This document shows, piece by piece, positions 53,623-62,547 of a stretch of 64,000 nucleotides of DNA. This stretch comes from Evansella clarkii (lineage in GTDB: Bacteria; Bacillota; Bacilli; Bacillales; Salisediminibacteriaceae). Within the stretch, counting starts at the first letter, position 1, and every line of letters starts with the position of its first letter. The notes under the pieces are model-generated. The model saw only the letters and a list, made by a program, of their open reading frames with translations. It had not been told where the DNA came from and searched no databases. Location: positions 4,474,974 to 4,538,973 of the forward strand of contig NZ_KV917376.1 of NCBI RefSeq assembly GCF_002019695.1, written 5' to 3'. A program made the translations under genes and the position numbers.

Positions 53623-55005
53623 GGTTCTAAGTCAAATGTTGGGGGTGGGAGATAATCTCCTGCCCCTTTATCCCACTCGAATTGTTTGTCCTTTTAATTG
53701 GTGATGTAATAACACACGAAGGCGTAAGCGATCGTACCTCCTAAAACCGAACCCGTTTCGTTTAATTACTTTTGTTTGGTTATTCAACCCTTCAATAGGA
53801 CCGTTGGTATATCCAAAGGTAAAGCTATTCATGATTTCCGTCTGCCAGTTCTTTAGCGTTTCAATTGCTTTAATAAATTCTTTCATCCCGGACTGTTCCA
53901 CCTGGTGATAAAAGCTGTAAAGGCCACGTTTTACTTTAAACCCATCTTTAGGCCCTGTCTTTTTGGCCTCATCAAACCAGGAACGAAATGCCTCTTTGAG
54001 CCTGTAAGCTTCCTTCAATTCATCAGACAGGTGAAGGTACCTCTCCAGATACCAGAGCTGCTTGTCCGTTAATTCCTCATATCGTTTGTTAAATACATGT
54101 TTCATTCGCTTGCATTTTTTACGGTCATACTCATGAAAATCCTTTTGGACCCTTCTCCGTACCCGGTCCAGTGCCCAGAAAATGTAACGGCAGAAGTGGA
54201 ACCGATCTGCCACAATAACAGGATTACCAAGCGATTTTTCTACAGCCGACTTGAAGGAGTAGCTCATATCCATAACGACCACTTTCACATTTGTCCCTTT
54301 TTTCCGAAGGTAATTCTTGACGGTCCTTACGGATCGGTCAGGCAAAATGTCCAGTGGCTCCCCTGTCTCACCATTGGCAATGATCACTTGATACTTCCCT
54401 TTATTGGTATCACCCTTATACTCATCAATCGCGATTACTTCCGGCAGTTGTTTCACTTCTTTTAACATCGGGGCAGAAAGCGAGTCGAACCGTCTGATAG
54501 CTGTAGATGGTGAAGTGTGAAACTGCAGGGCGGTATCCTTGAAATTCTTCCCCTGTATTACACGCAGCCCCATCGCCTGATTCCATTCAGCCGAATGACG
54601 CTGATAACGTTCAACGATATGGGTTTTTTCCGGAAACCTCTTTCCGCAAGTGCATTTATAGCGACGCTTCCTGTAGAACAAATAAGAGATTCTTTCAAAT
54701 ATCTTCAGGTGTTTAATCTTCTGGATCCGGTAATCATGCACACGTTTCGTTTTCTCGCCACAGGCTGGACAACGATGATGTGTCACCTTCAGCTCTACAT
54801 GGAGATGGAATGAATCTTCAACTGTCTCTGTTTTTGTGATTGTCACATCTTCTAATCCAGGTAAAATAGTGTTAAAATACATGTTGCACGCAACTCCTAT
54901 CTTTTTTCTTGTTTCTAGTCAATTCAAGTGTAAAAGATATAGGAGCTTGCGTGTTTTTTTATGCTCACTAAATTTTCTAAAGACCCCAACAAATAGTTTA
55001 GAGCC
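53623..55005 (-). mobile_element. Complete ISL3-family insertion sequence
   Basis: A 1383-bp element. The left end GGTTCTAA..TGTTGGGG and the complement of the right end GGCTCTAA..TGTTGGGG form imperfect terminal inverted repeats of about 24 bp. The flanks carry a perfect 8-bp target duplication, AAAATAGC (53615-53622 and 55006-55013), the length typical of ISL3. It holds one intact transposase. It landed just after the stop of the SurA-N lipoprotein, in the space before the pduO terminator, and interrupts no gene. Confidence 0.95.
53668..54882 (-). CDS. tnp: ISL3-family transposase
   Basis: A full-length 404-residue transposase. The N-terminal zinc-binding part has CPACGEKTKRVHDYR and KCTCGKRFPE. 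The DDE domain is recognisable: D in VIAIDEYKGD, D in VVVMDMSYSFKSAV, and E in GPIEGLNNQTKVIKRNGFGFR. No stop or frameshift is seen, so it may be active. It fills most of the element. Confidence 0.95.
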   Translation of the reverse strand: MYFNTILPGLEDVTITKTETVEDSFHLHVELKVTHHRCPACGEKTKRVHDYRIQKIKHLKIFERISYLFYRKRRYKCTCGKRFPEKTHIVERYQRHSAEWNQAMGLRVIQGKNFKDTALQFHTSPSTAIRRFDSLSAPMLKEVKQLPEVIAIDEYKGDTNKGKYQVIIANGETGEPLDILPDRSVRTVKNYLRKKGTNVKVVVMDMSYSFKSAVEKSLGNPVIVADRFHFCRYIFWALDRVRRRVQKDFHEYDRKKCKRMKHVFNKRYEELTDKQLWYLERYLHLSDELKEAYRLKEAFRSWFDEAKKTGPKDGFKVKRGLYSFYHQVEQSGMKEFIKAIETLKNWQTEIMNSFTFGYTNGPIEGLNNQTKVIKRNGFGFRRYDRLRLRVLLHHQLKGQTIRVG

Positions 55006-55016
55006 AAAATAGCACA

Positions 55017-55050
55017 CAAAAACGCCTGGATTTATTATCCAGGCGTTTTT
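55017..55050 (-). terminator. AACGCCTGGA-type terminator after pduO
   Basis: AAAAACGCCTGGAT / ATCCAGGCGTTTTT, T-tracts on both strands. Ends the btuFCD-pduO transcript and lies four bases beyond the IS target duplication. Confidence 0.8.
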
Positions 55051-55160
55051 GTCAGTTAATTTACCTTATAAACGTTTGGCCAGCACATTAATCACACACA
55101 TAGGGAGTGTACTTTTGATCGGATCTCTTGTGCCAGACCTGTTCATTCTCTACAAAAAAA

Positions 55161-55712
55161 TCAGCTATTCCGCTTATACAGAATATCCTCTTTCCCATAT
55201 CTTTCATTCACAGTTCTGGCCGCAGTAAAGAAAAAGTCAGACAGACGGTTAAGGTACTTCACAGCTGCCGGAGGAATCTCATATTCATCGTTAATCCGCA
55301 GAATATTCCGTTCCCCTCTTCTTGCAACCGTCCGGCATACGTGGAGATTAGCAGCGGCAGTAGAACCTCCTGGCAGGATAAAAGCTCTGAAAGGGGTCAA
55401 CTCTTCTGTGTATATGTCAATCCTTTTTTCTAAATATGGTACATAATCCTCTTTAATGGCCCATTCCTCATCTGTTTTTTTACTTACATTGGCAAGATCG
55501 CCGCCAAGGTCAAACAGCTCGTGCTGGATTTTTTGAAGATCTTTTACCAGATCTTCCATTTTCTCATCCTGAAGGGAGGCGACTGCCAGTCCAATAAAAC
55601 TGTTCAGCTCATCAAGCGTGCCGTATGCTTCTACCCGCTCATTTGTTTTTCTTACCCTCTTGCCAATTAACTGTGTATCTCCGGTGTCACCTTTTTTTGT
55701 ATATATTTTCAC
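55161..55712 (-). CDS. Corrinoid adenosyltransferase, PduO type
   Basis: Adenosylates cob(I)alamin to make coenzyme B12. The 183 residues have the family's N-terminal IYTKKGDTGDTQL (ATP site), YGTLDELNSFIG, FILPGGSTAAANLHVCRTVARRGER and LNRLSDFFFTAAR. It starts two bases after btuD, so it belongs to the riboswitch-controlled B12 operon and would convert imported corrinoid to the active cofactor. Confidence 0.95.
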   Translation of the reverse strand: MKIYTKKGDTGDTQLIGKRVRKTNERVEAYGTLDELNSFIGLAVASLQDEKMEDLVKDLQKIQHELFDLGGDLANVSKKTDEEWAIKEDYVPYLEKRIDIYTEELTPFRAFILPGGSTAAANLHVCRTVARRGERNILRINDEYEIPPAAVKYLNRLSDFFFTAARTVNERYGKEDILYKRNS

Positions 55713-55714
55713 TT

Positions 55715-57025
55715 CTATACCTCCTTGTTCAGTTCAAGAGATATCCCATATGTTATAAGTTTTTTCAGGGACAGGATTAAAGCATTTTTACTTCGGTTCT
55801 CTTCAGATTTACGCTGCGATGCTGCCAGGACAATAACAGGTTCCTCTTCCTTATTCTCTGTATAAGGATTTTCTCCAATCCATCTGCCAATTTTGGCAAG
55901 CAGTCTGAAAAAATCCGATTCCTGCAAAAAGCCATCTATAAAAATGGCAAGTACCGCAATTTCATTCCTGCTGTTTTTTATGATAAGCAATTGGTTGTTA
56001 TCATCAGTCAAAAGTCTCCCCCGCTTTAGCGATGGTCGATTATCAGATGCAAAAAAGAAGTTGTCATCACTCCGGAGTATAACAGGCTCCTGAGACTGCT
56101 TTACAAATTTAAATTCCTTTTCCCAGGAAAAACCTTCTTCTTTTTCCGAAGTAGTCAAGGTCTTCATAAACCCTTCAGCTGAAATTGTGATTACTTCCTC
56201 TGATTCCTTATAAGACACTAATTCGTCGTTATGAGACCAATTTCCTTTCTCCTGAAAATCGAAAGTTATTAACGGCTTGGGAGTTGTAGGATGATCTCTT
56301 CTCATCAGTGGAGTATTATATACACCTGAAATATTCCCCTCGCTCAGAGCTTGCTTTGGTCCGCTGAGAGAAACTTTCTCTCCTTCACTCATTAACAGGA
56401 TTTCATCACAGAAGAGACTGGCCATATTAAGATCATGAAGAACAGCAATAATTGTAATCCCTTTTTCTCTTGCAAGCCCTTTAATTTGTTTCATCATTTC
56501 AATTTGATAAGAAATGTCCAGATGATTCGTAGGTTCATCGAGAAGCAGAATTGCAGGTTCCTGGACGAGCGCCCTTGCTAGGTAAACCCTTTGCTGCTCA
56601 CCGCCGCTTAACGATGGCAGGGGGAGAGCAGCATACTTTTCCAGATTAAGAAGACGGATAACTCCGTTTACTTTCCTTTCATCTGTTTCATCGTAAAAGT
56701 GAAAAAGTCCTTTTTTATGAGGATATCTTCCCATCTCGATTACATCTTTCACCGTGTAGGAAAATGAGCTTTCAGGCTGCTGCGGAAGCAGGGTTATTTT
56801 TCTTGCCAGTGACTTTCTGTCGTACGCTTCCAGTTGCTTTCCATCAATAATTACTTCCCCTGCCTGTTTTTCCAGTACACCTGTGATAAGTTTGAGCAGT
56901 GTGGACTTCCCGCATCCGTTAGGCCCGAGTATCCCAAAAAACGTCCCCTTTTGTACTTTGAAATCCAATTTACGCACTACAGGTTTGTCTCCATAACCTC
57001 CAGTTAACCCATTCACTTCAAGCAT
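55715..57025 (-). CDS. btuD: B12 ABC transporter ATPase with C-terminal extension
   Basis: ATPase of the BtuFCD-type importer. Residues 1 to about 255 form a complete ABC domain: GPNGCGKST (34-42), Q-loop LLPQQPESS, LSGGEQQRVYLARAL, LLLDEPTNHLD and the switch His in VLHDLNMA. Residues about 256-436 are an extra domain I cannot assign, with GFMKTLTTSEKEEGFSWEKEF, LLIIKNSRNEIAVLAIFIDGF and a KNALILSLKKLITYG end. It does not show the features I know for the CbiZ amidohydrolase sometimes fused to BtuD. It lies 15 bp after btuC. Confidence 0.88.
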   Translation of the reverse strand: MLEVNGLTGGYGDKPVVRKLDFKVQKGTFFGILGPNGCGKSTLLKLITGVLEKQAGEVIIDGKQLEAYDRKSLARKITLLPQQPESSFSYTVKDVIEMGRYPHKKGLFHFYDETDERKVNGVIRLLNLEKYAALPLPSLSGGEQQRVYLARALVQEPAILLLDEPTNHLDISYQIEMMKQIKGLAREKGITIIAVLHDLNMASLFCDEILLMSEGEKVSLSGPKQALSEGNISGVYNTPLMRRDHPTTPKPLITFDFQEKGNWSHNDELVSYKESEEVITISAEGFMKTLTTSEKEEGFSWEKEFKFVKQSQEPVILRSDDNFFFASDNRPSLKRGRLLTDDNNQLLIIKNSRNEIAVLAIFIDGFLQESDFFRLLAKIGRWIGENPYTENKEEEPVIVLAASQRKSEENRSKNALILSLKKLITYGISLELNKEV

Positions 57026-57040
57026 TTGCTCTCCTCCTTT

Positions 57041-58108
57041 CTATGCAAGCTTCCCCCGGTTTTTGCTTATGAGTATAAGACCAAACACAGGAGCTCCTAT
57101 AATTGCAGTAATAACTCCAATGGGAAGTTCTCCGGGAGCAATGATCGTTCTGGATATAATGTCAGCAAATACAAGAAATGCTCCGCCTGCCATGGCAGAC
57201 AGAGGAATAAGATGCTTGTGGTCAGCTCCCCAGAGGATCCTGACAAAGTGCGGGATTACAAGACCTACAAATCCAATTGTACCGGAGACTGCTACCGCGG
57301 CACCTGTGAGCAGTGAAGCCGCAAATAAAATCATTACTTTTTTACGGCCCACATTAATCCCAAGATGATGGGCAGACTGTTCCCCAAAAACAAAAGCGTT
57401 AAGTTCGCGCCAGTGGATTAGTAATAACAGAAATCCGGCGGCAAAGAAAGGAATGATAATATAGACATGATTCCACCCTCTCATTCCGACTGATCCAAGA
57501 AGCCAGTAGATAAGCTGTCTTAATTCATCTCCGCTAAGTGCAATAAATAAAGAAATAACAGCTCCTAAAAATGAACTGAAAATAATACCTGTTAGAATGA
57601 TGGTTTCCACTGCTAAACTCCGCTGTACCATTCTTGCAAATGCTAAAACGAGAATTAAAGTGAGAAATCCTGCGGAAATAGAAACGACCGGCAGTGTCAG
57701 CATCCCAAGCATTGGCAGGGACAGACCAAAATATATTACTGCAACTGCCCCGACAGCCGACCCGGAAGAAGCTCCGAGAGTATAAGGATCTGCCAGAGGA
57801 TTCCTTAAAAGTCCTTGAAAAGCGGCTCCAGCCACTGCAAGAGAAGCCCCGACAAAAACTGCCAGCAATACTCTCGGAAGGCGGATTTCCAGAATAATAT
57901 GGGCAAGAAGAGGATCTACCTGAGCCTCTGTTCCAGCCCACGGAAAAATGGAAACAATGGTGAATAATATATCCCTGGCAGTTATATTTGCACTTCCGGC
58001 ACTTATACCGGCGAAAAACGCCACCGCCAGCAGTAACACCATGCCTGCATAGACAGCTGTCTTACTTTTTAATTTACTCGTAATACTCCGGATAAACGAG
58101 TTCCGCAA
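57041..58108 (-). CDS. btuC: B12 ABC transporter permease
   Basis: FecCD/BtuC-family permease with about ten membrane helices, 355 residues. Family blocks are IRLPRVLLAVFVGASLAVAGAAFQGLLRNPLADPYTLG-type sequence (here LLRNPLADPYTLGASSGSA), VPHFVRILWG and PGELPIGVITAIIGAPVFG. I place the start at a TTG (58108) nine bases after AAGGAG; this overlaps the end of btuF by about 35 bp. A TTG 18 bases further upstream is possible but has no ribosome site. Confidence 0.9.
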   Translation of the reverse strand: MRNSFIRSITSKLKSKTAVYAGMVLLLAVAFFAGISAGSANITARDILFTIVSIFPWAGTEAQVDPLLAHIILEIRLPRVLLAVFVGASLAVAGAAFQGLLRNPLADPYTLGASSGSAVGAVAVIYFGLSLPMLGMLTLPVVSISAGFLTLILVLAFARMVQRSLAVETIILTGIIFSSFLGAVISLFIALSGDELRQLIYWLLGSVGMRGWNHVYIIIPFFAAGFLLLLIHWRELNAFVFGEQSAHHLGINVGRKKVMILFAASLLTGAAVAVSGTIGFVGLVIPHFVRILWGADHKHLIPLSAMAGGAFLVFADIISRTIIAPGELPIGVITAIIGAPVFGLILISKNRGKLA

Positions 58109-59111
58109 GCTGCTCGACTCCTTCAATTAAACGTGGCCCCTGCCTGGAAACAAGATTCGCCTCAATATCATAAACTCTCTCGTTCTGTACGGCTGATACA
58201 TCCTGCCATGCTGAACGTTCAAGAATCTGTTCTTTACTGTTTTCTGTATAAGAGCCGTATGTTGTGATAATAACATCAGGGTTTGCAAGAACAGCATCTT
58301 CTTCTGTATAAGCAACCCAGCCATCTTCCTCACCCGCAACGTTTTCAGCTCCAATAATTGTCAGTATTTCATCCATAAAAGTTCCGCTTCCTGTAGTAAA
58401 AATATCTGGCGATGGTGATACTTCCACCCATACAGAAACTCTGTCTTCCTCGCTGATGCTTTCTCCGGTTTCCTTTACAGCATTCAGCCTTTCTTCCATA
58501 TCGTTTACTATTTCAGCTGCGTTTTCCTGCTGTCCAAGTAAAAGGCCGATATCCTCTATCAGTTCATATACACCGGGAAAATCATTCGGGTCTTCAGCAA
58601 CAAAAACAGGTATTCCAGCGTCTTCAATTTGGCCTACAGCATCCAGGTCATTTATGAGTCCTGCCAAAACAATGTCAGGCTCTTGCTCTAAAACGGCCTC
58701 CACATCAATTACCATATCACCAACGGTTGGCAGGTCTCCTGCTTCCGGCGGATAATCATCGTTGCTGGTTACAGCTACAAGCTGGTCCCACGCGTCCAGC
58801 GCGTATATAATTTCTGTATTGCTTGGGAGGATCGAAATTACTCGTTCAGGCTTTTCTTCAAGACTGATGTTTTCCCCTCTTGCATCCTCCACTTCGGCAG
58901 GTAACTCTTCGGCAGGTTCATTATTCACATCATTGTTACCGGCTTCGTTATTTTCATCTGCACTATTATCTTCTGCTCCGTTGTCAGCATTTTCCCCTGC
59001 CTCGTTACTTTCATTATTAAGATTGTTTTCTGCTGCGTTGTCTTCCGTCTGGCAGGCAGCAGAAAAAATCATTGTAAAAATAAGCACAGTACATAAATAC
59101 CATTTCTTCAT
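58074..59111 (-). CDS. btuF: B12-binding lipoprotein
   Basis: Substrate-binding protein of the importer, 345 residues. The signal peptide ends FSAAC (C20). A very acidic Asn/Glu/Asp-rich linker follows (about 21-75). The two-lobed BtuF/FhuD-type fold then has ERVISILPSNTEIIYALDA, QEPDIVLAG and NPDVIITTYG. It is the first gene after the cobalamin riboswitch, which supports B12 rather than iron-siderophore or heme as the ligand. Confidence 0.9.
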   Translation of the reverse strand: MKKWYLCTVLIFTMIFSAACQTEDNAAENNLNNESNEAGENADNGAEDNSADENNEAGNNDVNNEPAEELPAEVEDARGENISLEEKPERVISILPSNTEIIYALDAWDQLVAVTSNDDYPPEAGDLPTVGDMVIDVEAVLEQEPDIVLAGLINDLDAVGQIEDAGIPVFVAEDPNDFPGVYELIEDIGLLLGQQENAAEIVNDMEERLNAVKETGESISEEDRVSVWVEVSPSPDIFTTGSGTFMDEILTIIGAENVAGEEDGWVAYTEEDAVLANPDVIITTYGSYTENSKEQILERSAWQDVSAVQNERVYDIEANLVSRQGPRLIEGVEQLAELVYPEYYE

Positions 59112-59213
59112 TACCTTTCCCCTCTTTCAGTTATGTAATTTTCCCGTAAATCAAATTACGCACCATAAGCCTGGCACTCTGGGATAACTGCATATTTAAC
59201 AACTCTTCAGGAA

Positions 59214-59247
59214 ATAAAAAAAGCGTTCCCCTTAACCTTGGGAACGC
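59214..59247 (-). terminator. Attenuator terminator of the cobalamin riboswitch
   Basis: GCGTTCCC-AAGGTTAA-GGGGAACGC followed by TTTTTTT on the minus strand, between the riboswitch core and btuF. It implies control by premature termination when B12 is bound. Confidence 0.85.
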
Positions 59248-59340
59248 AGAGCGATCAGCATACATTGAATAATTTCCCACTGAACTGCAGCCAGATAAAA
59301 AATTAATGTTACTGCTCCACCTTTTCCTCGAAGGTATATT

Positions 59341-59510
59341 TACGTTAAGGCAGGTCTCCTGACTTACGCCATTACGTTTCTCTCCCTTCCCATGACCGCC
59401 TGGTCACAGTGGATTTGAAAAAAACGAAGCGATTACAGTGGCGGGACCGTGCCGGAATCACACCGGCTTCCCTTTTAACACACCTCACAGAGGTGTGACC
59501 TTACGTTGCA
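59341..59510 (-). promoter_or_regulatory. Cobalamin riboswitch
   Basis: On the minus strand, in order: a P-stem with CACACCTC / GAGGTGTG, GGGAAGCCGGTGTGATTCCGGCACGG-type core (GCCGGTGTGATTCCGGCAC), the CCCGCCACTGTAA B12 box, and GTCAGGAGACCTGCC closing the P3-P6 region. These are the conserved sequences of adenosylcobalamin-class riboswitches. It precedes btuF-btuC-btuD-pduO. Confidence 0.95.
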
Positions 59511-59570
59511 GATTACTATTTTGATTTACAACTTCATTATACACTAATCAACAAAAAAGAACAGAAATAT

Positions 59571-59727
59571 AAAGTGAACCTTCAATCAGTGGGGGTTTTA
59601 TTCATCCCCCACTGATTGTTAATTGAACCAATCGGGATGTTAGCGTCCGTTATCTCCCGCCTAAACAGCTTCGCTTCCACTCCTGTTTTGAGGCTGGAGT
59701 TTTACGGACGGTTACATCGGGATAAAT
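59571..59727 (+). repeat. Structured ~157-bp repeat, copy D
   Basis: Same family as 22546-22700, same orientation. Hairpin 1 is a perfect 13-bp stem CAATCAGTGGGGG / CCCCCACTGATTG. Hairpin 2 has the CGTCCGT / ACGGACG stem with GATGT / ACATC outside it. It lies between the riboswitch region and moaB, so it may overlap promoter regions of both. Confidence 0.92.
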
Positions 59728-59787
59728 CAGGTTGTCCTCAAACGGCCTTGGCGATAAAATAGAAATATAAGAAAGGCGGGATAAAGA

Positions 59788-60303
59788 ATGAGCGTTGAAG
59801 AACATAAAAGCCAGGCACCTGACTCTGTGACATGCAGAATTCTCACTGTTTCTGACACCAGGACGATGGAAACAGACAAAAGTGGTAAACTGATGAAGGA
59901 ATTTCTGGAAAATGCAGGCCATAAAATAGCCGGGCACGAAATCGTAAAAGACAGCTATACAGACATACAGGACAAGATAAGAGAAGCGAGTGAAGATAAG
60001 GAAACAGAAGCACTGCTGATCAATGGCGGTACAGGAATAACTTTCAGGGATACTACATATGAAGCGGTCCTTCCTATGCTGGACAAAGAACTTCCAGGTT
60101 TCGGAGAGCTATTTCGATATTTAAGCTATGAAAAAGATATAGGCTCCGCCGCTATCCTGAGCCGCGCTGTTGCCGGCGTCCGGGGCAGCACAGCTGTATT
60201 TTCCACACCTGGATCCTCAGGTGCTGTTAAACTGGCTATGAAAGAGCTTATCGTACCTGAACTGGCTCACGTAATGCGGGAAATATATAAAGATCAGAAA
60301 TAA
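59788..60303 (+). CDS. moaB: Molybdopterin adenylyltransferase-like protein MoaB/MogA
   Basis: Molybdenum-cofactor family protein of 171 residues. Motifs are ILTVSDTRTMETDKSGKLM, LINGGTGITFRDTTYEAV (GGTG loop), the FRYLSYEKDIGSAAILSRA segment and VFSTPGSSGAVKLAM. In Bacillus this single protein serves as MoaB. It is a lone plus-strand gene without other moa/moe genes nearby. An AAGGCGGG ribosome site lies before the ATG. Confidence 0.93.
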   Translation: MSVEEHKSQAPDSVTCRILTVSDTRTMETDKSGKLMKEFLENAGHKIAGHEIVKDSYTDIQDKIREASEDKETEALLINGGTGITFRDTTYEAVLPMLDKELPGFGELFRYLSYEKDIGSAAILSRAVAGVRGSTAVFSTPGSSGAVKLAMKELIVPELAHVMREIYKDQK

Positions 60304-60762
60304 GCAGTAAAAAGGACTGGGCCAAATATTTAGTATAAATATGAATTTAAGAAATAATATGATAAAAATTACAGGGGAAGTGAAGTCAGCGTTATCTGGC
60401 CTCATGAATGATGGATAGCGAAGCGTGTTTTTTTAACAAAACGGGATAACGGAAGAAGGAACCGGCAAAATTGGGGCAGCGGATCTTCCCTCCGCTAATA
60501 AACAAAGTAAAAAGGTGGTTCTCGAGGATCTGCAATAAAGCACATTCACCATTAAACCGATAGTTCAGGTGAGTGAAAGAAGACAAAATAACAACAAAAA
60601 CGCCTGGATGCTAAAATCCAGGCGTTTTTGTTTGCTAGCTATACTGTTTTTTTCGTTGTTAATTGATTATTTTATCTGTTATTCCTGACTAACTACGGAC
60701 GGAAATACTCAGACCACAAGCCTGTATTTATGTTTCTTATGGAACAAGATTTTTCTTCAAAT
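60304..60762. other. Intergenic region moaB-resE
   Basis: About 460 bp between convergent genes. It holds the terminator at 60596-60629. The stretch 60380-60590 is GC-richer with several short palindromic motifs (GGTTCTCGAGGATC). A 64-codon minus-strand frame at 60392-60586 has no ribosome site or recognisable product, so I do not call it a gene. It may be an eroded repeat. Confidence 0.4.
60596..60629. terminator. AACGCCTGGA-type bidirectional terminator
   Basis: AAAAACGCCTGGAT / ATCCAGGCGTTTTT with T-tracts on both strands, between convergent moaB and resE. The stem is identical to that at 55017-55050. Confidence 0.8.
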
Positions 60763-62547
60763 TTATTTCGGACCATAAGGTAAAAACACGGAAAATGTCG
60801 TCCCTTCTCCAACTTTGCTGTGTGCTGAGATTTTACCTTTATGAGCATCAACAATGTTTTTAACGATTGCCAGTCCAAGACCAGTTCCGGCTCTGCCACG
60901 AGTTCTGGCCTTATCCGCTTTATAAAACCGTTCAAATACAAAAGGAAGATCTTCTTCAGGTATTCCTGAACCTGTATCCTCAACATCTATTCTCACACCA
61001 TCATCTGCAGGCTCCACTCTCAGGGTTACCTTTCCATCAGAAGATGTATGGCGAATAGCATTGTCTATCAAGTTTGTAAGCACCTGCTCAATCCTGTCAG
61101 GATCTGCAGGAACAGGATTATCAATCTCTTTTATATCTCCGGATACCTTTATCCCGTGTTCTTTTGCCACCCCCTGGAATTTTCGGAGCACTCGCTGGGA
61201 GAACTCTGTTACGTTCATTTCCTCCAGGTTCAGTTCTATATGTCCAGCTTCCATCCTGGCAATGTCCAGAAGTTCATTTACAAGACGGCCCATTCTCAGG
61301 GATTCATCATAAATGATCCTGGCCATCTCAATTTTTTCTTCTTCCGTATCTGCTATACCGTCAATAATTGCTTCACTATATCCTTGCAGCATGGAGATCG
61401 GGGTGCGAAGTTCATGAGATACATTAGCAATAAAGTCCTTACGCAATTTATCATGCTGCCGCTCCTCTGTCATATCCCGCATCACAGCTACTGCGCCCCG
61501 TACCTGGGACTGGTCGTACAAAGGGGTCATGAGAATAACCCAGCTCCGGCCCTGGACATCTACTTCTCCCATTTGTTCTTCTTCCTGTTCTACTACCTGT
61601 TCGAATAACTGGGCAAGTTCCTTAGGAAGTTCCCCGGATTCAACTACCTCTTCCCCCTGTTCATACAGCCACGCACCGATAAATTCATTAGCAGGAGGGT
61701 TAGTAACCATTACTGAACCGTCCCGGTCAAGGGTAATGACACCATCAGCCATGGAGCTTAATATTCTTGAAAGTTGTTCCTTTTCCTGATTCAATGCAGT
61801 TAAATTAGTATTTAAGGCTCTCGCCATCCGGTTAAATGCAATCGCAAGCAAGCCTATTTCATCATTTGTCAGGATAGGGACTTTCGTATCGAAATTACCT
61901 TTGGCAACTTCCAGGGAAGCTTTTCGCATTCTTCTCAGGGGAGAAGTAATTCTTGTAGTAAGGAAGAAAGCAAAAATAGTTGTAAGAACAATTGCAATTC
62001 CAGCGGACAAAAAGATAATGTGCTTTGTCTGGCTTGCAGCAGCATCCACGATATCGAGCGACTGGTAAAGGAACAAAGCTCCATCCTCACCATTTGCTAC
62101 ATCTACAGGGATGCCTACGAGCATCATTTCATCAGTTACTTCCTCTCCATTGAGAGGAAAAGAATACTGTCCTTCAGTAACTATCGATTCTCTGTCATCC
62201 AGCACATGAGAAAGGTCCCGGTCATCTATAAAAACCGAGACTGGAAGGTTATGGTCAATTCTGTCGGGTGTAAACCACCTGTCCTCTCCTTCTGTGATGA
62301 GAACAGCCTTTGTGGAATACGTTTCAGAAATATCCCTGCTGATTGAGATCGCCGCATCACTGGTACCTTCATCTTCAATAAGAGTTGCAATCAAGTCAGC
62401 GTGGTTCATCAGCTGATTTTCCGCCTGCTCTTTATGAAAATGTTCGAAATACTGAAGCAGAAGGATCGTTAAGATAGTCAATACAACCGAGACTAATAAA
62501 AGTATTGTAAGCCATAACTTACCAACCACACTTCTCCAGAGAAACAT
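60763..62547 (-). CDS. resE: Sensor histidine kinase ResE
   Basis: Membrane sensor of the ResDE system, which in B. subtilis controls aerobic/anaerobic respiration genes. The 594 residues comprise an N-terminal membrane helix (about 8-30), an extracytoplasmic domain (to about 165), a second helix (about 177-198), then HAMP, PAS (LSRILSSMADGVITLDRDG), HisKA with phosphorylated His in ANVSHELRTPISML, and an ATPase domain with N, G1 (DTGSGIPEEDL), F and G2 (GRAGTGLGLAIV) boxes. It overlaps the resD stop by one base. Confidence 0.94.
   Translation of the reverse strand: MFLWRSVVGKLWLTILLLVSVVLTILTILLLQYFEHFHKEQAENQLMNHADLIATLIEDEGTSDAAISISRDISETYSTKAVLITEGEDRWFTPDRIDHNLPVSVFIDDRDLSHVLDDRESIVTEGQYSFPLNGEEVTDEMMLVGIPVDVANGEDGALFLYQSLDIVDAAASQTKHIIFLSAGIAIVLTTIFAFFLTTRITSPLRRMRKASLEVAKGNFDTKVPILTNDEIGLLAIAFNRMARALNTNLTALNQEKEQLSRILSSMADGVITLDRDGSVMVTNPPANEFIGAWLYEQGEEVVESGELPKELAQLFEQVVEQEEEQMGEVDVQGRSWVILMTPLYDQSQVRGAVAVMRDMTEERQHDKLRKDFIANVSHELRTPISMLQGYSEAIIDGIADTEEEKIEMARIIYDESLRMGRLVNELLDIARMEAGHIELNLEEMNVTEFSQRVLRKFQGVAKEHGIKVSGDIKEIDNPVPADPDRIEQVLTNLIDNAIRHTSSDGKVTLRVEPADDGVRIDVEDTGSGIPEEDLPFVFERFYKADKARTRGRAGTGLGLAIVKNIVDAHKGKISAHSKVGEGTTFSVFLPYGPK

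Noticed and set aside
53668-54882. The transposase as part of a larger composite transposon
   Set aside because: There is only one IS copy in the window, and its 8-bp duplication closes directly around the single element.
60392-60586. 64-codon minus-strand ORF between moaB and resE
   Set aside because: It has no ribosome site and no recognisable product, and it lies in palindromic, repeat-like DNA.
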